Assembly: GCA_020696345.1 (NCBI GenBank)
Contig: JAEHCK010000030.1
Coordinates: forward strand, 1-38,629
DNA from: Thermoplasmata archaeon
GTDB taxonomy: Archaea; Thermoplasmatota; Penumbrarchaeia; JAEHCK01
Direction: 5' to 3'
DNA: 38,629 nucleotides
Part shown: in pieces, positions 16,328 through 24,981 of the stretch
How positions within the stretch are numbered: the stretch's first letter is position 1
Layout: the number at the start of each line of letters is the position of its first letter
Notes under the pieces: generated by a model
The model's database searches: none
What the model saw: only the letters and a program-made list of their open reading frames with translations
Told to the model about the DNA's origin: nothing
Position numbers and translations under genes: made by a program

Positions 16328-16749
16328 TCTAGACCCCCGGAGGATACTGTAATGAGTTATAACTAATAATAGTTTTTTTATTGTTGAGTTTTGATGATTT
16401 TATGAATTGAACCGTAAATTGAAAATTTTAAATTTTAAATTGGAAATTTGAAAATTAAATTCCAAGCTCCAATGTTTAAAAACAAAAAAGGTTCTTGTCC
16501 ACCGTAGGATGGCGAGGGATTAAAATAATTTATTATTGATCACGTTTCTTTTTTGTTTCCTTTTTTTCTTAGAAAAGATGAGTAACTAGCAAATTAATAA
16601 ATATGCCTCTTCTCCCAATTTAGGGTGTGGCATAATCGGAACGTGAATTATAGCTACCTGGAAAACGAGCTGGGGAAAAATATATATTAAGATATATTTA
16701 TTAAAGAATTTAAAAATATTTATCATATTTTATTTATGGAGTAATTTTA
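16328..16749. other. Intergenic region, AT-rich
   Basis: No gene is seen. The stretch is rich in A and T runs (AAATTTTAAATTTTAAATT near 16425-16441) and contains a degenerate TTGGAAATT motif also found at 17730 and 38593. The last 60 bases hold several TATA-like stretches (TATATATTAAGATATA) and a GGAG ribosome binding site at 16738-16741 for the gene at 16750. Confidence 0.6.
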
Positions 16750-17232
16750 ATGGAAATCACATTCTATATGAATAATACCCATTTTGGAGATTGGGCTTGT
16801 GGTTATATAATTCAAACATCATTTTTTGAAGGTATAAAAAAAATTAATGATGAAAAACCAAAATTACATCTAACACCAATATCTCAGATAGATTTATTAA
16901 AAATAAAAAAGTGTAAAGATTCAAGCAAAATAATGAAACAGATTTGGAAAGCAGATTATATGATTAAAGGAAAAGTAATTGGTGGAACAAGAAAAACATA
17001 TGTGGGGCGCTGGAATAATGAACTTTTTAGAATTATTGTTGACTGTGGTATAATATTAACAATCGAAGTATCTGTACCTTCTTGGACGAATAGAATACCA
17101 GGATCCAGAAATAAAAAAATAAATGAATATCCAGAACCATTAAATGATAAATATCAAATGAATTTTGGTTTAGGCGATTACATTGAATTTCCTGCAATAA
17201 TTGAGGCCACAACCTATGGAGAAGAACCATAA
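16750..17232 (+). CDS. Unknown AT-rich gene, first of an overlapping pair
   Basis: 160 residues. The ATG has GGAG eight bases upstream. The protein has no signal peptide or membrane segment. The middle (ADYMIKGKVIGGTRKTYVGR, then FRIIVDCGIILTIEVSV) looks like a small beta-barrel, and a final strand reads FGLGDYIEFPAIIEA; this could be OB-like, but the family is not recognised. The coding sequence is clearly more AT-rich than the flanking GTPase and PepT genes, with AAA, ATA and AAT codons favoured, which points to recent arrival or weak expression. The stop lies inside the start of the next gene, so the two are translationally coupled. Confidence 0.75.
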   Translation: MEITFYMNNTHFGDWACGYIIQTSFFEGIKKINDEKPKLHLTPISQIDLLKIKKCKDSSKIMKQIWKADYMIKGKVIGGTRKTYVGRWNNELFRIIVDCGIILTIEVSVPSWTNRIPGSRNKKINEYPEPLNDKYQMNFGLGDYIEFPAIIEATTYGEEP

Positions 17233-17665
17233 TTATTATCAAAAAAAATATCAGGATGAATTTTTTCTAACAGAAAAAAATCCCAAATTTGAAGTTTCAG
17301 TTCCTCCAGATAAAAAATCAAAGAGGAGGAGATCACAATTAGATTCTAAAAAAAAAGAGAGCTATCCATATGTTCTTTTGTATAAACTACTAAAAAGTTC
17401 TAATAGAGACGAAAGAAGCTCTGGGGCAATTTCTATAAACAAGTGCAAAAATGGAAAAAAGGTTGATTTATATTCAATAGCATTAACAGATGAAGATGCA
17501 TTAGTAAGGGGGAATGCACTAATTAGTATATCAGGATTGAAAAGAAAAAATAAAGAAATAATGGAATTAGTTAAGAATTGTATTGATGACGAAGATGAAA
17601 ATAATAGATTTATATCCAATATATTATGTGAAAATTGGATAAAAAGAAATAAAAAGAAACATTAA
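17216..17665 (+). CDS. Small HEAT-like repeat protein, second of the overlapping pair
   Basis: 149 residues from the ATG at 17216; a TTG at 17201 would add five. The start overlaps the previous gene by 17 bases in another frame. The N-terminal 45 residues are lysine-rich and probably disordered (KKSKRRRSQLDSKKKES). The rest has the pattern of HEAT/armadillo helices: SSNRDERSSGAISI, TDEDALVRGNALISISGL and DDEDENNRFISNILCENW, each with the D-x-x-x-R/A-A-L spacing seen in PBS-lyase-type repeats. Such repeats usually bind other proteins, so it may partner the upstream product. Codon use is as AT-rich as in the upstream gene. No catalytic motif. Confidence 0.72.
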   Translation: MEKNHNYYQKKYQDEFFLTEKNPKFEVSVPPDKKSKRRRSQLDSKKKESYPYVLLYKLLKSSNRDERSSGAISINKCKNGKKVDLYSIALTDEDALVRGNALISISGLKRKNKEIMELVKNCIDDEDENNRFISNILCENWIKRNKKKH

Positions 17666-18037
17666 ATAGATCCGTGCTAAGCAGTGCAAAGGGGGACGAA
17701 CAAAACCGGTTTTATTAATGATAACGGAATTGGAAATTGAAGATTGGAGAATGCAATATCAAAAATCGAAATTAGGGGTCAGATTAGGGTTGGGTAAACA
17801 GGATAATTGGTTTTTACCAGCGTTATTGTAATTACCCCGACTCCTCTCGATAATACAACGGTAATGAACAATAAATACTCAAATCCATATCCAGACCCCC
17901 GACCCCTGATTTAACCCACACACTCCATAATTCACACACTCACACACTCTCAAATCATCACTCGTCAATAATTATTCAAATCACCAGAAACATTAATACA
18001 CCAAGACCAAATTACATATCGAAACCTTGGTGATTTT
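17666..18037. other. Intergenic region with imperfect inverted repeats
   Basis: No gene is seen. AGGGGTCAGATTAGGGTT near 17775 is an imperfect complement of CCCCTGATTTAACCC near 17904, giving a weak palindrome centred near 17840. A short CACACACTC repeat lies at 17927-17950. The 17-mer TTGGAAATTGAAGATTG at 17730 recurs exactly at 38593. GGTGA at 18029-18033, four bases before the ATG, is the ribosome binding site of pepT. Confidence 0.5.
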
Positions 18038-19258
18038 ATGCCAGAAGTAGTTAATCGATTTTTAAAATATGTTAAGATAGACACCCAATCACAACCCGAT
18101 GTTGAGGATAGATACCCCAGCACCGAGAAACAAAAAGACCTATGCAAGATCCTGGTTTCCGAGCTGAAGGAATTAGGCATGGAAGCGGAGATGGACCATT
18201 ACGGTTATGTTTTCGGCACTCTACCAAGTAACTCGGATAAGGATGTACCGACCATAGGCCTGCTCGCACATGTTGATACCTCGTCGGATGCGCCAGGGGC
18301 CAATGTGAACCCACAAATCACGGTCTATCGGGGTGGTGACCTGACCTTGGGTAATGGTATTATCATCCACGAAAACGATAACCCGGAGTTAAAGAATTTT
18401 GTTGGCAAGGAGATAATTACCTCGGATGGCTCCACATTACTGGGAGCTGATGATAAGGCCGGGATAGCTGAGATCATGACCGCAGTGCATTATTTGCTTG
18501 ACCATCCGGAGATAAAACACGGTACAGTTAAGATCGGTTTTACACCCGATGAGGAGACCGGCAACGGTACAAAATATTTCGATGTGAAAAAATTTGGCGC
18601 AAAATTCGCCTACACGGTAGACGGCGGCGGTATGGGTGAGATAGAGAATGAGACCTTTAACGCATCCTCGGCAACATTCAAGATCGAAGGCATTGGCGTT
18701 CATCCGGGTACAGCTAAAGGCAAAATGGTCAATGCGATTCGGATCTTATCCGAGGTTATTGCAATGATCCCACAAGCAACTGCACCGGAGACCACCGAGG
18801 GCAGGGAAGGTTACTTGCACGTTCATAACGTGAAAGGTGCGGTTGATGGCGCCGAGGCAAAGTTACTGATACGCGACTTCACCAAAGAGGGTATGGAGAA
18901 CAAAAAATATTTCTTGAGCAAGGTTCGCGACCTATTGGAAGAACGTTGGCCAAAGGCAAAGATCGTACTTGAGATCAAGGATTCGTACAGTAACATGGTA
19001 GAAGTTCTCAGCCAATATCCCGGTGTAGTGGATCATGCCATGGAAGCCACGAAATTGGCGGGGATCGAGCCAAAACTTGCACTGATACGAGGCGGCACCG
19101 ACGGCTCGCGCTTGTGTTTTGAAGGGTTACCAACACCAAATATCTACACGGGCGGGTTCAATTTCCACGGTGTACGTGAGTGGATACCAATTTTCGCCAT
19201 GGAAAAGGCTGTTGATACAATTGTAAATGTGATAAAACTGTGGCATGACAAAAGCTGA
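18038..19258 (+). CDS. pepT: Peptidase T (tripeptide aminopeptidase), M20 family
   Basis: Removes the N-terminal residue of tripeptides in the cytosol using two zinc ions. 406 residues, matching the family length of about 408. The metal and catalytic motifs are all visible: HVDTSSD with H78, LGADDKAG with D138, DEETGNG with E172/E173, YTVDGGG, the dimerisation-lid region, RGGTDGS, and NIYTGGFNFHG with the last metal-binding histidine. The ribosome binding site GGTGA sits four bases upstream. A universal stress protein gene follows after 35 bases and is probably cotranscribed. Together with the subtilase and the metallopeptidase downstream it suggests use of peptides as food. Confidence 0.96.
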   Translation: MPEVVNRFLKYVKIDTQSQPDVEDRYPSTEKQKDLCKILVSELKELGMEAEMDHYGYVFGTLPSNSDKDVPTIGLLAHVDTSSDAPGANVNPQITVYRGGDLTLGNGIIIHENDNPELKNFVGKEIITSDGSTLLGADDKAGIAEIMTAVHYLLDHPEIKHGTVKIGFTPDEETGNGTKYFDVKKFGAKFAYTVDGGGMGEIENETFNASSATFKIEGIGVHPGTAKGKMVNAIRILSEVIAMIPQATAPETTEGREGYLHVHNVKGAVDGAEAKLLIRDFTKEGMENKKYFLSKVRDLLEERWPKAKIVLEIKDSYSNMVEVLSQYPGVVDHAMEATKLAGIEPKLALIRGGTDGSRLCFEGLPTPNIYTGGFNFHGVREWIPIFAMEKAVDTIVNVIKLWHDKS

Positions 19259-19293
19259 GCTTTATATATCAAAAAACCTCTAATGGTGCTTTA

Positions 19294-19719
19294 ATGGAAC
19301 AACGAGACGACTTGCCGATTTTGAAGATCATGGTTCCAACCTCTGGACCAGTGCCAGCTTCGGAGAACGCGGAATATATACTAAATATCGTAAAAAAACT
19401 TAATGCAGAAGCATTAATAGTTCATATTCGTGATAAAGGCGAGAGCCGTGAAGGCGATCTTGCCCTGGATATATTCGACCGCGTAGCACGCGAAATTAAC
19501 GCAAGTATACAACTAAAACCAGCCATTGGCGAGATCTCGCAGACCATTATCGAGATCGCAAAGTTCGAAGATGTCGACCTAATAATTTTAGGCGCCACCG
19601 AAGGCCGGAATGTTTCCACCTGGATTATCGATAAAATTATTAATAAAACTGATATACCTGTTGTTATTATCCCATGGCGACACGATCGAAACATATTTAA
19701 GGAAACGATTTCTGCATGA
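19294..19719 (+). CDS. Universal stress protein, UspA family
   Basis: 141 residues, one Usp domain. The first strand (LKIMVPTSGPVPASENAEYIL) and the end motif (DVDLIILGATEGRNVSTWII, then TDIPVVIIPW) follow the UspA fold. The usual ATP-binding pattern G-2x-G-9x-G-S/T is only partly kept (GATEGRNVST), so nucleotide binding is unsure. It has a GGTG ribosome binding site five bases before the ATG and lies 35 bases behind pepT. The role in stress tolerance is inferred from the family only. Confidence 0.88.
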   Translation: MEQRDDLPILKIMVPTSGPVPASENAEYILNIVKKLNAEALIVHIRDKGESREGDLALDIFDRVAREINASIQLKPAIGEISQTIIEIAKFEDVDLIILGATEGRNVSTWIIDKIINKTDIPVVIIPWRHDRNIFKETISA

Positions 19720-19755
19720 TCGCCAGTACCAAACATCTTACACTTAATACGTTAT

Positions 19756-19830
19756 GGGCCAGTAGCTTAGCTTGGTTGGAGCACCCGGCTGATAACCGGG
19801 AGGTCGCCGGTTCAAATCCGGCTTGGCCCA
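19756..19830 (+). tRNA. tRNA-Ile (anticodon GAT)
   Basis: 75 bases. The acceptor GGGCCAG pairs with TTGGCCC (last pair G-U). The anticodon stem CCCGG/CCGGG holds the loop CTGATAA with GAT at 19791-19793. The T arm is GCCGG/CCGGC around TTCAAAT, the discriminator is A, and no CCA is encoded. No intron is seen. Confidence 0.95.
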
Positions 19831-19894
19831 TTTAATCTTTTTCCTTGATTTATATTTAATAAATGACACTGAATTAGCGTAAAATGGTGTAAAC

Positions 19895-22297
19895 ATGAAA
19901 AACATAAATCGTTTAGCAGCAATTTTTACAGTGATCATTATCCTAATTTCCGGACTGTCGATCAATTCTAAAGATATAGGCGCAAAAAATATAACTGCAG
20001 TTTATCCGGACTACCTACCAATTCAATTGCCGGAACCAATAATGATCGACACCCAGGCACCATTCATTGTGGATGATGTGTTAGATTCAATTCTAAAGAA
20101 CAAACTGGAAGATGTGAAGAATGATACTTTGCTTGAAATTATCGTACAGTTCAAAAATAAGATCACCGCAAATGATATTCAAAACCTCCTGGAGCTAAAC
20201 TTTCAGGTTGTCAGGAAATATACTGTGATTTCGGGTGTATACTGCATTGGCACCAAAGGTGCAATCGAGACACTGGCTGAGAATGATCGCGTCTTTTGGA
20301 TCGAACTCAATGAGCAATTAGAATATTCCATGCAAGAAACAACAACAGTTATCAACGCTACAAAAGTGTGGAACTCGGATATATTGAATTTCAACCAACA
20401 AAATCTTGACCGTATTGACGGCACAGGTATTACAGTGGTTGTACTTGATTCCGGAATAGATGCTGGCCACCCGGATCTAGATTACGGTACAAAGACTATC
20501 ATGAACTTGAAATCCGACAACGGCAACCCGCCTTGGATCGAAATGGAAAACAGCGACACTTCCTCCGGTCATGGCACACATTGTGCAGGTACTGTATCTG
20601 GTAATGGTGATGCCTCGGGTGGCGCACGGCGTGGTGTTGCACCAGGGGCGAACTTGATCGGTTTAAGTGTAGGTGAAATGGTATTTATAACCGGCGCTAT
20701 CGGTGGGCTTGATTGGGTGTATACACATTCCATGCCTGGTAGTAATTCATATAACATCCGAGTGGTGTCAAATAGCTGGGGTGCTGGTGGTGGCGAATAT
20801 GATCCTCAGGATTCCATATCACAGGCCGCCGAAAAGATCACTTATGAAAATAATGTGGCGGTAGTATTCGCAGCCGGCAATTCCGGTGGTGATGGCTCCG
20901 ACATTCAATGCTCGAATTACGGCAACACTCCGGCGATCATTTGTGTGGCGGCTTTGGAACATAATGGCAAAGGTGTGGCTGAATTTAGTTCACGAGGCCA
21001 GGCAGATCTAAACGGTACTTGGCCCGATGTGGGATCACCGGGGGTTAGGATCTGGTCAACAGCTGCAAGGAGGACATTGATATCAACCATGGACAAAAAT
21101 AAGAACAAAGGTGATTTTAACCCCTATTATTTTGCGATCTCTGGCACATCAATGGCGACGCCACATATAGCAGGTATTTGTGCATTGTTATGGCAGGCTT
21201 ACCCTGGCCTGAGAACTTCCAATTTTCATGAGGACTATAATGGTGAGGATTACCCTGACTGGTGGAACCTGAGTAATACAATGTTGCATGAGGTTGAACT
21301 TATTCTGGAAGCGGCAGCGGATTATATTGAACCTGATGGTGAAAATGGAGTTCCCGAAGAGGGTGGAATTGGTTGGACCGGGGAAAAATACGATTTTGCC
21401 CAAGGATATGGTCTGGTCATGGTGGATCGTGCGGTGGCAATTGCATTAACCCTTAAAGAGTTGAGGACACGTGACTTTGACCATGATGGCGTTTATGATT
21501 ACCCCGCCGCTACGGTAAAAGATGCAATAAGACAGTATAACAACATTACGATGAAAAATGAAATAACGAGGGCCACAGATTCTTTAGAAACTCAATGGAA
21601 AGGAGATTGGGTTAGATTTAATAACCAGACCACTAATGTGATCCCATATTATACAGATGAATCTCATTTTATTTATATACCCGAGCAAGCAAAAACTTTG
21701 ATATTAACACTCTCTTTCACAACTTTACAGACCAACCGCCCACAAATTGGCACATTAAGTCTGGTGATCGATGCAAATAAAGATGGTGACCCGGATTGGT
21801 CTCAACCGATCAACGCAGATGAAAATAAGGTCAGCGTTATAGATCTGGATTCATCAGAATTATCAGGTTCAAAAGGTGATGTATGGGTGTTTAATATTCG
21901 TGGTCACGGTATTGTATTTCCAATAATCAATATTATAAAAGAAAGCCAGTACTATGAGGCACGAATACCATATACTGCCTCGGCTGTATTGATCCTCGAC
22001 CAAAGTGGCAGTTCAAATATAACAATTGAATATTCCAATCTACTGGCGGCATATGGTCAATGGGAATTTGCCGAACCGTCACCAGAGTATTCTAATATTA
22101 CGATCACCATGGAGCGATTCGAATTCGACCTTTCACAAGTACAACCAATGGAAAAACTACCTATAGTATCTGAGAAAGAAGAGCAATATATTTGGCCCTG
22201 GATCTTAATTGGTTTATTATTACTTCTGATTATTCTAGCATACCTTTATTCTCGCCGGAAAAAGAAACGATCACAAACGATCGGAAACGAGCAATAG
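19895..22297 (+). CDS. Membrane-anchored subtilisin-like serine protease (S8 family)
   Basis: 800 residues, with a GGTG ribosome binding site five bases upstream. A signal peptide (AAIFTVIIILISGLSI) is followed by an inhibitor-I9-like propeptide at about 80-150, which usually folds the enzyme and is then cut off. The catalytic triad is D185 (VVVLDSGIDAGHPD), H226 (GHGTHCAG) and S419 (GTSMATPH); the oxyanion asparagine is N329 (AAGNSGG). A beta-rich region of about 250 residues follows. A single transmembrane helix near 770-790 (WILIGLLLLLIILAYLY) ends in a basic RRKKKR tail, fixing the enzyme outside the cell. Likely digests proteins or processes the neighbouring surface proteins; the substrate is unknown. 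Confidence 0.95.
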   Translation: MKNINRLAAIFTVIIILISGLSINSKDIGAKNITAVYPDYLPIQLPEPIMIDTQAPFIVDDVLDSILKNKLEDVKNDTLLEIIVQFKNKITANDIQNLLELNFQVVRKYTVISGVYCIGTKGAIETLAENDRVFWIELNEQLEYSMQETTTVINATKVWNSDILNFNQQNLDRIDGTGITVVVLDSGIDAGHPDLDYGTKTIMNLKSDNGNPPWIEMENSDTSSGHGTHCAGTVSGNGDASGGARRGVAPGANLIGLSVGEMVFITGAIGGLDWVYTHSMPGSNSYNIRVVSNSWGAGGGEYDPQDSISQAAEKITYENNVAVVFAAGNSGGDGSDIQCSNYGNTPAIICVAALEHNGKGVAEFSSRGQADLNGTWPDVGSPGVRIWSTAARRTLISTMDKNKNKGDFNPYYFAISGTSMATPHIAGICALLWQAYPGLRTSNFHEDYNGEDYPDWWNLSNTMLHEVELILEAAADYIEPDGENGVPEEGGIGWTGEKYDFAQGYGLVMVDRAVAIALTLKELRTRDFDHDGVYDYPAATVKDAIRQYNNITMKNEITRATDSLETQWKGDWVRFNNQTTNVIPYYTDESHFIYIPEQAKTLILTLSFTTLQTNRPQIGTLSLVIDANKDGDPDWSQPINADENKVSVIDLDSSELSGSKGDVWVFNIRGHGIVFPIINIIKESQYYEARIPYTASAVLILDQSGSSNITIEYSNLLAAYGQWEFAEPSPEYSNITITMERFEFDLSQVQPMEKLPIVSEKEEQYIWPWILIGLLLLLIILAYLYSRRKKKRSQTIGNEQ

Positions 22298-22410
22298 AGA
22301 AGGAAATCATTATCTAATTTAATCTCTTAATATTTTGATTTGTCTAAACGATCTAGTGAAATCATATAAAATATCCTAATTTGATTTTCAACCAACTAGA
22401 ACCTGGAAAA

Positions 22411-22416
22411 AAGGAG
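22411..22416 (+). promoter_or_regulatory. Ribosome binding site deciding the start at 22426
   Basis: AAGGAG lies nine bases before the ATG at 22426. It favours this start over the upstream in-frame TTG at 22381, which has no such site. Confidence 0.7.
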
Positions 22417-22425
22417 ACAGTTTTG

Positions 22426-24060
22426 ATGGAACAATTGGAACAGCAAATATGCGATATTTGGTCAGAATTTCAACCGGAAATCGCGTTTAAGTGTGGAAAT
22501 GAGGATATGGCAGGTAAATTCTTCATACCGAACGAGGAGAATATCCAACAATTATTGGAAAGAATATCTGAATTAAAGGTTGCAACCATCGATAGTGTCA
22601 ACCATGGAGTATTGAACTGTTTGGAAACCATGTTACAAGTAGAAGAGCCCCATAATGTGCTATGGAATGCACTGTGGGCATATTTTGGTTATCTTGTCAA
22701 AGAGGGTGTAAATCAAGAGCACATGACAGCTTTGACCAGGGACATCATATCTGCACTGGGTACTGTGTACTCGCGTGTAAGCACGAAAAAATGGTCCATG
22801 GAGCTTAAGATCATCACGGTGAATAATTATTTGGCATTATTAGGAATTATTGATTCCATCCAGCGTGAGAACCGTGAACTGAAACCGATCTTTTCCGAAC
22901 TGCAAGATGAGTTGAAAAAATATATGAAAAAGTTTTCTGTGCCCGAGATCAAGAACGGTGTTTTTTCAGAAGTATATCCCCTCCTCGAAAAGAAGGGCGG
23001 TAATATTGGCCGTAAAGAAGTTTACCCTGACATTCTCAAACATATTTGGGGTTACCTTGAGACGCCCATGGAGATCGAAAGCCAGGCACTTTTCTGGTTG
23101 AACGATGAGCGGCCAAAACTTAAGATCATTACAGATAAATTGGCAATGATATACAATGTCGACCCCAACATAGAATCTATTAGTTCGGAAATGACCAAGC
23201 GTAATGGTGTCAAAGAAAAGGCGCTGCTGGAGCTTATCAAAGAAATTCGGGGACCCTTGAAACGGGTGGTCGAGAAAAATATCGTGCAGATCACCCCCAA
23301 ATATGATACCAGGTTAATGGAGACACCGGCATATCTTTTAAATTTCATTTCAACGGCGGCAATGACGCCATTTGATCTATTCACCGATAAACCGTTCAAT
23401 ATCTTTTTCGTTACAACAAATAAGAAGCAATCACCACCAACGAGTATTTCGGACCTATTCCTGTTGATCATTCATGAAGAATTCGGACATTGTGTGCATT
23501 TCTCGAACTCGTCCACTAAGTTCCGTGCCAAGCCTAACGTAATTGAGTTACTTTATACCAATTTGGCATTACCTATAAGCGATGGCATTTCATTCTACCG
23601 TGAGTGGGAAGCCTGGATACTGTTAAATAACTTGATCTCAAAGCCCGAGTCCGATCTGGACACAGCAGAAAAGGAGCTCATTAATGTGATAAGATTGCAT
23701 AATGACCCGAACCTGTTCTTGATGGAATTCGAATTCACCATCTTACGTTGGCGGGTCATACGGTTTTTACGGGCTATTGGTGATGTTCGTATAAACATGC
23801 ATAAACAATCACTCACCGAGTTCATAAATTGGGCGGCCGAATACTCGGGGTTATCAAAGAAATTCATCTTTGACCAAATATTTCTATTCCAGGTAAGACC
23901 GGGGTATGCACCATGCTATTCTATTGTTGGTAATAGTATCCAAATTTTACAGACCAAGGCAAAAGAACGCGGTCGGTCAGAGATCGGTTTTAATACTTTT
24001 GCATCCTCGTTAGGTTTCCCTACACGGGCAGTGTTCGAACAAAAGTTGAAAGAATTCTAG
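22426..24060 (+). CDS. Putative zinc metallopeptidase with HExxH motif
   Basis: 544 residues, no signal peptide, so probably cytosolic. The C-terminal half holds LLIIHEEFGHCVHFS, with H350, E351 and H355 as the HExxH zinc site. About 38 residues later comes ISDGISFYREWEAW, where E393 or E395 could be the third ligand, the spacing and sense of the EGWALY-type motif in DUF885/gluzincin peptidases. The N-terminal 300 residues are mainly helical, as in the M3, M32 and DUF885 enzymes that close over short peptides. The family is not recognised with certainty. It follows the subtilase gene by 128 bases on the same strand and precedes tRNA-Leu. A peptidase role fits the neighbours, but activity is inferred from the motif. 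Confidence 0.82.
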   Translation: MEQLEQQICDIWSEFQPEIAFKCGNEDMAGKFFIPNEENIQQLLERISELKVATIDSVNHGVLNCLETMLQVEEPHNVLWNALWAYFGYLVKEGVNQEHMTALTRDIISALGTVYSRVSTKKWSMELKIITVNNYLALLGIIDSIQRENRELKPIFSELQDELKKYMKKFSVPEIKNGVFSEVYPLLEKKGGNIGRKEVYPDILKHIWGYLETPMEIESQALFWLNDERPKLKIITDKLAMIYNVDPNIESISSEMTKRNGVKEKALLELIKEIRGPLKRVVEKNIVQITPKYDTRLMETPAYLLNFISTAAMTPFDLFTDKPFNIFFVTTNKKQSPPTSISDLFLLIIHEEFGHCVHFSNSSTKFRAKPNVIELLYTNLALPISDGISFYREWEAWILLNNLISKPESDLDTAEKELINVIRLHNDPNLFLMEFEFTILRWRVIRFLRAIGDVRINMHKQSLTEFINWAAEYSGLSKKFIFDQIFLFQVRPGYAPCYSIVGNSIQILQTKAKERGRSEIGFNTFASSLGFPTRAVFEQKLKEF

Positions 24061-24129
24061 GGTCTGTGAAAAGGTTTTTATTTTAAAATCATATTCTATT
24101 GTTTAACAAATGATTATTAATACGCAATT

Positions 24130-24213
24130 GCGGGGGTAGCCAAGCCTGGTCAAAGGCGATAGACTCAAGATCTATTCCTTAGTGGTTCGAGCGTTCAAAT
24201 CGCTCCTCCCGCA
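24130..24213 (+). tRNA. tRNA-Leu (anticodon CAA)
   Basis: 84 bases, class II with a long variable arm. The acceptor GCGGGGG pairs with CTCCCGC (one G-U). The anticodon stem ATAGA/TCTAT encloses CTCAAGA with CAA at 24166-24168. The T arm is GAGCG/CGCTC around TTCAAAT; the discriminator is A and no CCA is encoded. No intron. Confidence 0.94.
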
Positions 24214-24215
24214 TA

Positions 24216-24222
24216 TTTTTTT
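24216..24222 (+). terminator. T-tract terminator after tRNA-Leu
   Basis: Seven T residues begin two bases past the tRNA 3' end, the usual signal for archaeal polymerase release. Confidence 0.45.
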
Positions 24223-24291
24223 ATTAATTTATGATGAATAGTCTATAGAGTCAAGAGTCTAAAGAGTCGAGAGTCAAAAAAGTTTTTAGGC

Positions 24292-24383
24292 GCTAGTTGC
24301 CAGTGTAAGATCATTACACTGAAAACTCAACAAAAGTTATTATCAGAATTCTAACCCCGATCAAATGATAACTGACAACTAAC
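24292..24383. other. Nested inverted repeats, candidate structured element
   Basis: GCTAGTTGCCAGT (24292-24304) pairs imperfectly with ACTGACAACTAAC (24371-24383). Inside lie a perfect 7-bp hairpin AGTGTAA/TTACACT (24302-24308 and 24314-24320) and a second inner pair, AGTTAT (24335-24340) with ATAACT (24368-24373). The inner arms overlap the outer arm, so not all can form at once. It sits about 80 bases past tRNA-Leu in a 480-base gap. It could be DNA of a small mobile element or an RNA; nothing else identifies it. Confidence 0.45.
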
Positions 24384-24420
24384 AAATAGGGAATTAAATG
24401 GCCATTTCCATTCCCCTGCT

Positions 24421-24507
24421 CAGCCATAATAAATTGCATTCCCCAATCCCATAATCATCACCAACCGATCACATTCCCATATTCAGTAATAATGAATTGC
24501 ATTCCCC
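24421..24507. repeat. Two diverged 63-base direct repeats
   Basis: CAGCCATAATAAATTGCATTCCCC at 24421 recurs as CAGTAATAATGAATTGCATTCCCC at 24484, 63 bases on. CATTCCC motifs also occur at 24408 and 24471. The flanking gap 24214-24680 also holds AGAGTC repeats near 24240-24275 and long A/T runs, but no gene. Confidence 0.5.
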
Positions 24508-24695
24508 TCTTTACATTCTTACTTTTAACTTTTAAAATTTTACTTTTGAAATTTGACTTTAAAAAAATGTGTCGATCATTATTCTTTTTACGAAGCATTT
24601 TTTTATAGTTTATCTTGATATCCCTAGATATTAACATTTATTATTGCATAAACTATTAGGTTTCTAATTAATGTACATTGTAAGGGGATGTTAAT

Positions 24696-24968
24696 ATCGA
24701 ACAAAACAATTGTCCTGATTGTAAAAGGCCACTAGAATGGAGTGAGGTAAATAAGCAGTGGTATTGTCAAAAATGCGAATTATTCTTTCAACCCGGGAAT
24801 AATACCCCCAGGCATACTGCAGATCATCTTGGCGAGGAGATCGGAAAATTTCTAAAGCCGACTGGGCCCAAACATACTACTTATTATTGTAAAAAATGCA
24901 GTGCACCTTTAAACTGGATCTCGGAATATAATCGTTATTATTGTTATTCATGCAGGATATATCTTTGA
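24696..24968 (+). CDS. Small double zinc-ribbon protein lacking a normal start codon
   Basis: An open frame of about 90 residues carries two treble-clef/zinc-ribbon halves: CPDC with CQKC, then CKKC with CYSC, each with a W-Y-C step before the second pair. The stop is TGA at 24966. Between the in-frame TAA at 24681 and the first cysteine codon at 24711 there is no ATG, GTG or TTG. GGGG at 24684-24687 lies eight bases before an ATC at 24696, which is used here as a provisional start. The ATG at 24688 is in another frame and closes after 15 codons. Either initiation is non-canonical, or the gene lost its start or suffered a frameshift. The reading frame is otherwise intact and ends 13 bases before the convergent neighbour's stop. 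Such proteins often bind nucleic acids or proteins; the role is unknown. Confidence 0.6.
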   Translation: MEQNNCPDCKRPLEWSEVNKQWYCQKCELFFQPGNNTPRHTADHLGEEIGKFLKPTGPKHTTYYCKKCSAPLNWISEYNRYYCYSCRIYL

Positions 24969-24981
24969 AAAGTATTATTAA

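Noticed and set aside
19744..19965. 73-codon minus-strand frame
   Set aside because: It overlaps the whole tRNA-Ile gene and the start of the subtilase gene.
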